From: Proteiniclasticum ruminis DSM 24773 | GTDB taxonomy: Bacteria; Bacillota; Clostridia; Clostridiales; Clostridiaceae | DNA length: 64,000 nt | Direction of reading: 5' to 3' | Assembly: GCF_000701905.1 (NCBI RefSeq) | Contig: NZ_KL370832.1 | Coordinates: 62,001-126,000, forward strand | Shown here: in pieces, positions 53,134 to 61,370 of the stretch | Position numbering within the stretch: position 1 is the stretch's first letter | Layout of the letters: every line of letters begins with the position of its first letter | Notes under the pieces: model-generated | The model's input: only the letters and a program-made list of their open reading frames with translations | Told to the model about the DNA's origin: nothing | Databases searched by the model: none | Position numbers and translations under genes: made by a program

Positions 53134-54396
53134 ATGAAAAGCAGCAGTTATAGAGGGTTTTACAAACTTCCATTGGAGGAAAGACTACGCATTATTAGCG
53201 AGTTTGCAGAGCTTAGTGATGAAGAAAGTAATATTTTAAGAAATCCTGATGCCCTTCCTGAAGAAATTGCAGATCATATGGTAGAAAATGTAATAGGAAG
53301 ATTTACCCTGCCAATGGGCGTTGGTATCAACTTTAAAATCAATGGGAAAGAGTATATGATTCCCATGGTGACTGAAGAGCCTTCCGTTATTGCAGCTGCT
53401 AGTAATGCAGCAAAAATGGCAAGAGACGGAGGTGGTTTTCATGCAAGTTACACAGGATCTATTATGATTTCTCAGATTCAAATCACAGATCTTACCAATC
53501 CAAACTATGCAGCGATTACGATTCAAGAGCATAAAGAGGAAATTATTCAAATGTGTAATGATAAAGATCCAGTTCTAGTAAAGTATGGCGGTGGTGTTGT
53601 TGATGTAGAGACGCGCGTTTTGGATACAGCAGTAGGAAAAATGCTTATTGTTCATCTTAAAGTGAATACTTTGGATGCCATGGGAGCCAATGCAGTGAAC
53701 ACAATGGCAGAAAGTGTAGCTCCTTATTTAGAAGAAATCACTGGTGGAAGAGTCTATCTTAGAATCTTATCTAATCTTGCAGTTCATAGACTCGCAAGAG
53801 CGAGAGTACAGGTGCAGAAAGAGACATTGGGTGAAGGCGTAGTGGATGCAATTCTAAGAGCTTATGCTTTTGCAGAAGTGGACCCATTCAGAGCAGCGAC
53901 ACATAACAAAGGTATTATGAATGGGGTTGTTCCAGTAGTTCTTGCCACTGGGAATGATACAAGAGCCATAGAGTCTGGAGCTCATGCATATGCGTCTATT
54001 ACTGGGACCTACAAACCACTAACTGTTTGGGAAAAAGATCATGATGGAAACCTAGTTGGTACGATTGAGCTGCCTATGGCGGTAGGACTCGTTGGTGGAG
54101 CCACAAAAATACATCCTCAAGCACAAGTGGCGGTGAAAATGCTTGGTGTAAAAACTTCCAGTGAGCTTGCAATGATCATTGCTTCCGTAGGTCTTGCTCA
54201 GAACCTGGCAGCGTTGAAAGTGCTTGCCACGGAAGGTGTTCAGAGAGGACATATGTCCCTTCATGCAAGAAACCTTGCAACGACAGTTGGTGCTAAGGAT
54301 GATCTCTTAGAACAAATCGTGTCTATTATGATAAAAGAGAAAAATGTCAGGCTTGAATACGCTGAAGAACTGTTCAATAAATTGTCCACAAAGTAA
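53134..54396 (+). CDS. mvaA: Hydroxymethylglutaryl-CoA reductase, degradative (class II)
   Basis: A 420-residue class II HMG-CoA reductase matching the Pseudomonas mevalonii enzyme along its length. The catalytic residues are all present: Glu82 in TEEPSVIAAAS, Lys in THNKGIMNG, Asp in ATGNDTRA and His in GHMSLHARN of the C-terminal flap; DAMGANAVN is the NAD-binding block. The degradative enzyme oxidises mevalonate with CoA and NAD to HMG-CoA. Reading two bases behind the AtuA small protein, it is in the sigma-54 operon. No HMG-CoA lyase gene is in the window. A biosynthetic role is less likely given the operon. Confidence 0.93.
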   Translation: MKSSSYRGFYKLPLEERLRIISEFAELSDEESNILRNPDALPEEIADHMVENVIGRFTLPMGVGINFKINGKEYMIPMVTEEPSVIAAASNAAKMARDGGGFHASYTGSIMISQIQITDLTNPNYAAITIQEHKEEIIQMCNDKDPVLVKYGGGVVDVETRVLDTAVGKMLIVHLKVNTLDAMGANAVNTMAESVAPYLEEITGGRVYLRILSNLAVHRLARARVQVQKETLGEGVVDAILRAYAFAEVDPFRAATHNKGIMNGVVPVVLATGNDTRAIESGAHAYASITGTYKPLTVWEKDHDGNLVGTIELPMAVGLVGGATKIHPQAQVAVKMLGVKTSSELAMIIASVGLAQNLAALKVLATEGVQRGHMSLHARNLATTVGAKDDLLEQIVSIMIKEKNVRLEYAEELFNKLSTK

Positions 54397-54408
54397 TGGG
54401 GGTGCAGT

Positions 54409-54870
54409 ATGAATCAAAAAAATAAAAAACTACAGTATACAGAAGTATGGGGAGATACTGTAATTATCAGAGAGCTATTCACCGCAGTCCTAATCGGGAT
54501 TGTACTCACAATGAGTTTTTATCTTTTGGGAGAAAAGATTTTCGTTGGCAATCCAAACATTGAAGAAAGTTTAGCCAAGGGATACTCACTTCTTATCGGC
54601 ATAACAGGATGTATTCTTTCTGGTGCAATTTCTGCAAAGCTTTTTAGACCAAAGCGAAATATTGAGGAAAAGCTGGAGCAGAACGAAGTGGAGGAGATAC
54701 TGAAACTTGCAGGTATGACCCTAGAAGAAGAGACAGAGGCACTTAGTATTGTTGACCCAGCAATCATCAAAGAAATGGAAGATTTAGAACTATGGAGTTT
54801 TTTAGCTCTGATTCCAGAAGGTACACCCAATTATAAGCCTGAATACAGGGAAAGAAATGGAGGGAACTAA
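54409..54870 (+). CDS. Small membrane protein, putative TctB-like subunit
   Basis: A 153-residue protein with two hydrophobic helices (ELFTAVLIGIVLTMSFYLL and GYSLLIGITGCILSGAIS, residues about 23-85) and a charged C-terminal tail. It precedes the TctA-type gene by two bases, where the small TctB subunit lies in tripartite tricarboxylate transporters, though TctB usually has four helices. No recognised homology beyond position and topology. A GGGGGTG site precedes the ATG. Confidence 0.6.
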   Translation: MNQKNKKLQYTEVWGDTVIIRELFTAVLIGIVLTMSFYLLGEKIFVGNPNIEESLAKGYSLLIGITGCILSGAISAKLFRPKRNIEEKLEQNEVEEILKLAGMTLEEETEALSIVDPAIIKEMEDLELWSFLALIPEGTPNYKPEYRERNGGN

Positions 54871-54872
54871 TT

Positions 54873-56252
54873 ATGACAATCACACCGGTTTTACTCATTC
54901 AGGCCTTTCTAGCGGCCTTTGTTGGTGGTATTTTATTCTCAATCATCGGTATCATCCCAGGTACAGATGAGACAGCCACCATGGCGCCATTGACATTGAT
55001 ATTGGTTCTTCTTGGATTACATCCAGTAGTTCTATTTTCCTGGTTTATCGGCATTATTGTTGCTATGCAAATTTCACATACAATTCCAACTGCGATGGCT
55101 GCACTTCCTGGATCTACCATGGCTGTACCCATGGTGTTAAATTCATCCATTGCAAAAAGAATGGGAATCCCCCACATCGCTATGAAGAAAATGGCGGCTG
55201 GATCTCTCATCGGATCGATTATTGCAGTACCAGTTTCTATTCTGGCGGCCCTTGTATTATCACCAATAGGTGATTTAGTTCAACCATATATTGGATTGAT
55301 CTTTACCCTTGGTGCCATGTTTATTGCATATATGTCCAAAGCCAAATGGGGAGCGGTCGTAGCACTCTTACCCTTTGCTTTTCTGATTCAAGGCTTCCAA
55401 AGAATATCCATGGAAGCAGTTGGGAAGAATCTTTTCATATCAATATTCATGGGGATTACGATTGGGCCAATGATATCAGAACTTTTCAATGTACTGGTAC
55501 CAAGCCTTCGTGAGAGGCAGATGAGAGATAAAGAGAATGATATTTTTCTGGCTCCAGAGCCAAAAGGAAAGCATTCTTTGTTCCCAAATCCTTTTAAGAT
55601 TTTCAGTAAAAAAGGAAATCGTGATATTGCTGTTACTTCGGCAATTTCAGCAACTACGTTTACATTTTCTCCAGTTGGAATGACTGTACTTCTTGGAGAA
55701 TTGTTCGGGGGAAAAAGAAAGGAGCTTTATGATCGAGTTACAACCTCTCTAGGGATTCAAGATGCTGTAAGTAACGCGACATATATCGGAGAACTTATAA
55801 TTCCACTTCTAGCTTTTGGAATCCCTCTTTCACCCGTAGCATTGGGGCCCGCAGCGGCTCTCTTCAATGCGCCACCTGTATTCACAATTGACCCAATAAA
55901 CAATTTGCACAGCTTTTTAACCACATGGGATTATCTGCTCTATGGAGCCATTGGTGTCATAGGCGGCGCAATGATTGCATATCCGATGGCCATCAGAAAA
56001 GCTAGATCTTGGACAGAGATGATGTTCAGAAAAATTAGTCATGAAGCGTTGATAGGGGCATTTATGGGGTTAATCTTCATGTTGGCGTTCTATGAAGCAG
56101 GTGTATTCGGAGTGTTTGTAGCGTTGTTTATAGGATTCTTTGGTGGTATTCTCCATAATATCTTTGGAATCCATACAGGAGTTCAGTTCATGGCATACTA
56201 TGCTTCCGCTTGGATTGTGACAAATCTTATTACTTTCTCTAGTTTATTCTAA
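54873..56252 (+). CDS. TctA-family permease (tripartite tricarboxylate transporter)
   Basis: A 459-residue polytopic membrane protein with about 11-12 helices. TctA hallmarks: GILFSIIGIIPGTDETATMA, AALPGSTMAVPMVLNSS, DAVSNATYIGELIIPLLAFGIP and a C-terminal block FGGILHNIFGI. It is the large permease subunit, driven by ion gradients. No TctC binding protein is in the operon, which is unusual. In context it should import mevalonate or a related hydroxy acid. A terminator follows ten bases after the stop. Confidence 0.9.
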   Translation: MTITPVLLIQAFLAAFVGGILFSIIGIIPGTDETATMAPLTLILVLLGLHPVVLFSWFIGIIVAMQISHTIPTAMAALPGSTMAVPMVLNSSIAKRMGIPHIAMKKMAAGSLIGSIIAVPVSILAALVLSPIGDLVQPYIGLIFTLGAMFIAYMSKAKWGAVVALLPFAFLIQGFQRISMEAVGKNLFISIFMGITIGPMISELFNVLVPSLRERQMRDKENDIFLAPEPKGKHSLFPNPFKIFSKKGNRDIAVTSAISATTFTFSPVGMTVLLGELFGGKRKELYDRVTTSLGIQDAVSNATYIGELIIPLLAFGIPLSPVALGPAAALFNAPPVFTIDPINNLHSFLTTWDYLLYGAIGVIGGAMIAYPMAIRKARSWTEMMFRKISHEALIGAFMGLIFMLAFYEAGVFGVFVALFIGFFGGILHNIFGIHTGVQFMAYYASAWIVTNLITFSSLF

Positions 56253-56261
56253 TCAGATATT

Positions 56262-56301
56262 CACAAAAGTCCATCGTGCTTGTGCATGATGGGCTTTTGT
56301 G
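56262..56301 (+). terminator. Terminator of the sigma-54 operon
   Basis: Long imperfect arms CACAAAAGTCCATCGTGC / GCATGATGGGCTTTTGTG with four-base loop, starting ten bases after the permease stop. The U-rich part is inside the 3' arm, so termination may be partial and allow some readthrough into rpoN. Confidence 0.75.
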
Positions 56302-56385
56302 ATGAGTTGATAATGCTGGTATGTATTCCAAGTGGAAGAAGTAACAGGATGTGATATCATAAGAATAAAGGAGGAAGAAAAATTC

Positions 56386-57723
56386 ATGGAAATTCGGCAT
56401 ACAACAAGTCAAAAGCTGGATCATCAGTTTATGCTTTCAGAAGAAATGCAATATGGACTGAGAGTGTTGTTCATGTCAGCAGTCTCTTTAAGAGAACATA
56501 TTCAAGAAGAGTTCTTATGCAATCCTCTTCTTGAAATGGAAGACATTTCTCAGGAAGAGCAACTGAATACACCAGACGACTCATCTGAGGTATTATCTAA
56601 AGAAGACTATTATGAACGTTCTCATAGGCAAAATGGCGAAGAGTTGTATTCGTTAGACTATATCGCTAATAGAAAAACACTAAGAGAAGATTTAGTTGAT
56701 CAGATCAATACAATGGAATTCAATGAAGAAATTAAAAGAGCTGCGCTTTATATTATAAGCTCTTTGGATAATGGGGGGTTCTTTGTAGATGGAATAGAGA
56801 ATGTGTCAAAGGCGCTTGGTGTATCCCATAAGACAGCAAAAGAAGCTCTGTTCCAAGTTCAAAAATTAGAACCTCAAGGAGTTGGATGCTCTGGCGTAGT
56901 AGATTTCATTCTTTTTCAGCTCAAACAAAAAGGAAAAGATACTACCCCATATGAACAGCTTATTGGATGCTATCTGAAAGAACTTGCGAATGGAAATATC
57001 AGGAAAATATCGCAGGAGATGGGTTTCTCTCAAGAGTTTATAAGAGAACTCATTCACCAGATTAAGAGTGTACGCTTCGTACCATCAATGGGTTACTTAA
57101 CAGAAGATGAAAATATAAGTTTTATACCGGATGTCGAAGTTAGGGAAGAAGACAATAAACTAGTACTTCATAGAGTTCAATGGAAACTACCAAAACTAAT
57201 CCTGAATACGGGGTTAGCTAAAGCTCAAGTCGATACAGATCTGAAAGCATACCTTCTGGAGCATTATAGGAAGGGAGAACAGCTTATAAAATCCCTGGAG
57301 ATGAGAAAGAGCACCCTAGAAAAGGTATCGCTGATTCTTATAAGACGCCAAGAAGAGTATCTTTTGGGGAAATCAGAGTTTTTGAAATCCTTAAGCATAA
57401 AACAGATTGCGGAGATCCTTGGAGTGCATGAATCTACAGTCAGTAGAACATTAAATGAAAAGTATATGAAAACTCCACGTGGCATAATACAGTTGAAGAA
57501 TTTACTTAGCGGTACGGTTAATAATGATGCTAAAGAATATTCAAAGAGTCAGGTGGAGTGCGCTATACTAAAAATCATTAGGGAAGAAGACTCGTCCAAA
57601 CCACATTCAGATCAGAACATCACAGATATTCTGAATAAAAATGGAATTTTAATAAAAAGGCGAACAGTATCAAAATATCGTGAAGAAGCTGGAATTCAAT
57701 CTGCGAAATTACGCAGACTTTGA
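56386..57723 (+). CDS. rpoN: RNA polymerase sigma-54 factor
   Basis: A 445-residue sigma-54. Region I (residues 1-50, with the LREHIQEEFLCNPLLEME pattern), the core-binding domain and the DNA-binding domain are all present, including the helix-turn-helix SIKQIAEILGVHESTVSRTL and the RpoN box IKRRTVSKYREEAGI near the C-terminus. ATG at 56386 follows AAAGGAGGAAG; the open frame extends to 56332. It lies directly after the operon it would serve, 133 bases behind the permease stop. Whether it is the only rpoN in the genome cannot be told here. Confidence 0.96.
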   Translation: MEIRHTTSQKLDHQFMLSEEMQYGLRVLFMSAVSLREHIQEEFLCNPLLEMEDISQEEQLNTPDDSSEVLSKEDYYERSHRQNGEELYSLDYIANRKTLREDLVDQINTMEFNEEIKRAALYIISSLDNGGFFVDGIENVSKALGVSHKTAKEALFQVQKLEPQGVGCSGVVDFILFQLKQKGKDTTPYEQLIGCYLKELANGNIRKISQEMGFSQEFIRELIHQIKSVRFVPSMGYLTEDENISFIPDVEVREEDNKLVLHRVQWKLPKLILNTGLAKAQVDTDLKAYLLEHYRKGEQLIKSLEMRKSTLEKVSLILIRRQEEYLLGKSEFLKSLSIKQIAEILGVHESTVSRTLNEKYMKTPRGIIQLKNLLSGTVNNDAKEYSKSQVECAILKIIREEDSSKPHSDQNITDILNKNGILIKRRTVSKYREEAGIQSAKLRRL

Positions 57724-57851
57724 TCATCTGAAGGGTTCATAGTAATTTCGAGGTATGTTATCCCATGAAGAAGAAAAACTCAGGATAAAATTTTTATTAA
57801 ATGACATCACTGTGTAGTATAATAGGTGAGGATAAATAGTAAAGTGAATGG

Positions 57852-59033
57852 GTGAAAAGAACATTGAATGAAAAAATACAGGCGAAAAAAGCCTATGAAG
57901 AAGCATTGAAATGCTATGAAGAAAAAGACATCACAGGAGCACTCTCGATCCTTAAGGAAGCAATGAAGGTGCATCCCAAGGATCCGGATCTTCTGAACCT
58001 CCTGGGGCTTATGTGCCATCTCTACTGTGACTTTGAGAAAGCTTATACTGCATGGCATAAAAGCTTTTCCCATATGAAGATTGGAAATAAAGCAAAAGAG
58101 TATCTTTCCTACTACAGCTCTGAGGAGTTCAAGACCCTGAAGGAAGTCTATTTAGAAGGAACAAGGAGTCTGGAGCGGAAAGAATATGAGAAGGCTTATG
58201 GCATTTTCGAAGTGCTTTTAGAGGGCAACCGAAACCTTGTGGGGGTGCCACTAAAACTTTCGGAGTGCGCTCTGGGGATGAAAGAGAAAGAAAAGGCAAG
58301 AAAGCATCTGAAAGAGGTCCTTTTAATGGATAGAAATAACCCTTTGGCAAAAGAGCTTCTGGAGGGCATGGAAGGTACAACCCATGGGCAGGGCGTAAAG
58401 AAGAAGGTGCTCCTCACCATGTCAGGAATTCTTCTCCTCCTCTTCGTTTCACTTCTTTTTGGATTCTACCGCTATAGTGAAATGGATAAAGAGCTGAAAG
58501 AAGTGAAGCTGCTATCGGAAGAGCTAAGAAAAGAAGTAGAAGGGTACAAAGCGGAGAAAGAAAAACTGGAGGTCCTCCTTCAGCAACTGGAGACAGAAAA
58601 AACACCTGAGGAAGGGGAGAAAGAAGTGGAGGCACCTCCAGCTGAACCTATTTCTGGCACAGAAGTGGAGATTTTTGAAGAAGGCCTTACCGCTTACAGG
58701 GCAGAAGACTATGAAAAAGCCATCAGGTATTTTACCCATGTGGCAGAGGAAGGCGCTTTAGAAGCCTACCGGTCCGAAGCTGTCTACTTTCTCTCCGCCA
58801 CCTATAAAAAGCTTTTAAACCCGGAGAAGGAGAAGGCGTATTACAGCAGGTACATCGAAGAGTTTAAAGAGGGAAACTACTATGCGGAGGTTCTCTACCA
58901 CTATGGACTTCTTCTTTATGAGGAAGGCAATCTTACGGGCGCAAAAGAAGTTCTAAAAATAATCCCGGAAGATGTGCCCGAAAGTCCTTACAACAACTCC
59001 AGAGTGGAAGCAGTGCTAGAGGAGACACCTTAA
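57852..59033 (+). CDS. TPR-containing membrane protein
   Basis: A 393-residue protein: TPR-like helical repeats (about residues 8-180), one membrane helix (VLLTMSGILLLLFVSLLFGF, about 185-205), a coiled coil (about 210-260, rich in Lys/Glu) and further TPR units (about 275-385). It should span the membrane once, with scaffolding domains on both sides. It starts at GTG with a weak site; TTG at 57864 is possible. Standalone gene, function unknown. A short hairpin with T tract follows. Confidence 0.8.
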   Translation: MKRTLNEKIQAKKAYEEALKCYEEKDITGALSILKEAMKVHPKDPDLLNLLGLMCHLYCDFEKAYTAWHKSFSHMKIGNKAKEYLSYYSSEEFKTLKEVYLEGTRSLERKEYEKAYGIFEVLLEGNRNLVGVPLKLSECALGMKEKEKARKHLKEVLLMDRNNPLAKELLEGMEGTTHGQGVKKKVLLTMSGILLLLFVSLLFGFYRYSEMDKELKEVKLLSEELRKEVEGYKAEKEKLEVLLQQLETEKTPEEGEKEVEAPPAEPISGTEVEIFEEGLTAYRAEDYEKAIRYFTHVAEEGALEAYRSEAVYFLSATYKKLLNPEKEKAYYSRYIEEFKEGNYYAEVLYHYGLLLYEEGNLTGAKEVLKIIPEDVPESPYNNSRVEAVLEETP

Positions 59034-59054
59034 CAAGATAAACCCTAGAAACAG

Positions 59055-59077
59055 GAGCCTTTTTCAGGCTCTTTTTT
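59055..59077 (+). terminator. Short terminator after the TPR gene
   Basis: Six-bp arms GAGCCT / AGGCTC with a TTTTTC loop, followed by TTTTTT, 21 bases past the stop codon. Confidence 0.7.
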
Positions 59078-59206
59078 CATGAAACCATGGAAAAAAGACG
59101 AAGAACTGGGAAGAGTGCGGGATATTCCACAAAAGTGCCGGATTCTTCATTGTTAATGGTTTACATGGAAAATATAATAAAGGTATCACAAATTCAGGAG
59201 GGAATT

Positions 59207-60235
59207 ATGAAGAAGAAAATCAGCTTACTGCTTATCGCCATGTTGTCCCTTACTTCATTGGCTGCATGTGGAGAAAAAGCCGATGCCGAAACACCACAAG
59301 AAGGTGGCGGAAGCGTCGTGGTCTACTCCCCGCACAACGCAGAAGAAATCAACCCCATCATCAATGAATTTACAGAAAGAACAGGCATCCGTGTGGATGT
59401 AGTAGCCGCAGGCACAGGAGAACTCCTAAAGAGAGTAGAGGCAGAAAGCGCCAATCCTCTGGGAGACGTTATGTGGGGAGGCGGAGCAGAGTCTCTGGAT
59501 TCCTTTAAAGAATACTTTGCAAGCTACACCATCGAAGACGATGCGAAGATTCCAGATCTATTCAAAGATCCGGACAGACTCTGGTACGGCTTCAGTGCTC
59601 TGCCCATGGTCATCATCTACAACAACAAACTGGTTTCTGCGGAAGAAGCCCCTAAATCCTGGGAAGATCTGACCGATCCAAAGTGGAAGGGCAAGATCGC
59701 TTTTGCAGACCCTGCAAAATCCGGTTCCTCCTACACCATCATGGCCACCATGCTGGAAGCCTTCAAAAATGACGGCGAAGACGGATGGAAAACCATGAAG
59801 GCTTTCATTGAGAACCTGGACAACAAGATCCTGGGAAGCTCCTCAGGCACCTACAAGGGTGTATCCGATGGAGAGTACGCTGTGGGTCTTACCCTGGAAA
59901 AAGCAGCATCCAGATACATCATCGCAGGCAGCGATATGACCATCGTTTATCCTGAAGAAGGAACCTCTGCTGCACCAGACGGTATTGCACTCATCAAGGG
60001 CGCAAAGAACGAAGAAAACGCTAAGAAGTTTATCGAGTTCACGTTCTCCAAGGAAGTGCAGGACCTGGCAGCCAAGGATTTCAGCTGGAGATCCACCCGA
60101 ACTGATGCCAACAACCCAGAAGGTCTGGGATCCATTGATGACATCAAGCTTCTGGACTACGACTTCAAGTTCGCTGCAGAAAACAAGGATGCGCTGCTTG
60201 AAAAGTGGAAGAACATCGTCACAGGACAGGAATAA
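59207..60235 (+). CDS. ABC transporter substrate-binding lipoprotein (Fbp/Afu-type)
   Basis: A 342-residue class II binding protein with a lipoprotein signal (LAAC). It starts SVVVYSPHNAEEINPIINEF, and includes WEDLTDPKWKGKIAFADP, a family block of iron(III), thiamine, phosphoglycerate and hexose-phosphate binding proteins. ATG at 59207 is used because CAGGAGGG precedes it; the upstream in-frame ATG at 59087 would remove the signal peptide from the N-terminus. The neighbouring phosphohexomutase gene favours a sugar-phosphate ligand (as in AfuA) over iron, but that is inference. Confidence 0.88.
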   Translation: MKKKISLLLIAMLSLTSLAACGEKADAETPQEGGGSVVVYSPHNAEEINPIINEFTERTGIRVDVVAAGTGELLKRVEAESANPLGDVMWGGGAESLDSFKEYFASYTIEDDAKIPDLFKDPDRLWYGFSALPMVIIYNNKLVSAEEAPKSWEDLTDPKWKGKIAFADPAKSGSSYTIMATMLEAFKNDGEDGWKTMKAFIENLDNKILGSSSGTYKGVSDGEYAVGLTLEKAASRYIIAGSDMTIVYPEEGTSAAPDGIALIKGAKNEENAKKFIEFTFSKEVQDLAAKDFSWRSTRTDANNPEGLGSIDDIKLLDYDFKFAAENKDALLEKWKNIVTGQE

Positions 60236-60253
60236 AAGGAAATAGAAAAGAAT

Positions 60254-60280
60254 AGGGCAATGCACATTGCCCTTTCTTTT
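60254..60280 (+). terminator. Attenuating terminator between binding protein and ABC ATPase genes
   Basis: Perfect nine-bp arms AGGGCAATG / CATTGCCCT with CA between, then TTTCTTTT. Partial termination would give more binding protein than permease. Confidence 0.88.
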
Positions 60281-60294
60281 ATTTAGGAGGAAAA

Positions 60295-61368
60295 ATGAGC
60301 TACGCTGTACATTTTAAAGAAATCGATAAATACTATGGAGACTTCCATGCGGTGAAAAATGCAAACTTCACCGTGAAAGAAGGAGAGTTCTTCACGCTTC
60401 TGGGCCCCTCAGGATGCGGCAAGACTACGCTTCTTCGAATGATCGCTGGATTCAACTCCATCGAAGGAGGCACCATCTCCTTCGGAGACAAAGTCATCAA
60501 CAAGATCCCCGCTCATAAAAGAAACATCGGCATGGTGTTCCAGAACTACGCCATCTTCCCCCATATGACTGTTTTCAACAACGTGGCCTATGGCCTGAAG
60601 GCAAGAAACATCGGGAAGAAGGAAGCAGAAGAAAGAGTGCTGAAAGCCCTGCGTCTTGTACGGATGGAAGAGTACAAAGACAGAGAGCCCTCCAAGCTTT
60701 CTGGAGGCCAGCAGCAAAGAATTGCCCTGGCAAGAGCCATCGTTATCGAGCCGGATGTGCTCCTCATGGATGAGCCTTTAAGCAACCTGGATGCCAAGCT
60801 TCGTCTGGAGATGAGAACCATCATCAAGAAGCTCCAAAGAGAGCTGGGCATCACCACAATCTATGTGACCCATGACCAGGAAGAGGCTTTGGCTATTTCT
60901 GACCGTATCGCGGTCATGAAGCTGGGCGTCATCCAGCAGATCGATGTGCCGGAAAACATCTACAAGAGTCCAGCCAACGCCTTTGTGGCAGGCTTCATCG
61001 GCACCAGCAATTTCCTGAAAGGCGAAGCTGTGAAGGAAAATGGAAAAGTCTATCTTCATACCCATGGCGCAAAGCTTTCCTACGACAGAGACCTCGCCTA
61101 CGAAGGTCCTGTGACCTTGTCACTTCGTCCTGAAGAAGGCGTTCTCACAAAGAACCTGGGAGAAGAGGGGCTTCGCGGCACCATCACCTTATCCACCTTC
61201 CTGGGAGACTTCATGAATTATGAGATTACCCTCACCGATGGCACCATCATGGAAGTCAATGAATACACCAAAGACGGGAAAACCCTCCGGGAGATTGGAG
61301 AGGAAGTGGTGGTGAAAGCCGACGCGTCAGTTCTGAAGGTCTACAACGAGGAAGGGCAGGTGATGTAG
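60295..61368 (+). CDS. ABC transporter ATPase (Fbp/Pot type)
   Basis: A 357-residue ATPase with Walker A GPSGCGKTT, signature LSGGQQQR and Walker B VLLMDEPLSNLD, followed by a C-terminal TOBE-like regulatory domain. It energises the transporter with the 558-residue permease that overlaps closely downstream (two-base gap). AGGAGG precedes the ATG. Class as for the binding protein. Confidence 0.93.
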   Translation: MSYAVHFKEIDKYYGDFHAVKNANFTVKEGEFFTLLGPSGCGKTTLLRMIAGFNSIEGGTISFGDKVINKIPAHKRNIGMVFQNYAIFPHMTVFNNVAYGLKARNIGKKEAEERVLKALRLVRMEEYKDREPSKLSGGQQQRIALARAIVIEPDVLLMDEPLSNLDAKLRLEMRTIIKKLQRELGITTIYVTHDQEEALAISDRIAVMKLGVIQQIDVPENIYKSPANAFVAGFIGTSNFLKGEAVKENGKVYLHTHGAKLSYDRDLAYEGPVTLSLRPEEGVLTKNLGEEGLRGTITLSTFLGDFMNYEITLTDGTIMEVNEYTKDGKTLREIGEEVVVKADASVLKVYNEEGQVM

Positions 61369-61370
61369 CA

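Noticed and set aside
59087-59206. N-terminal extension of the ABC binding protein
   Set aside because: The extension would bury the lipoprotein signal peptide, and a strong ribosome binding site stands before the ATG at 59207.
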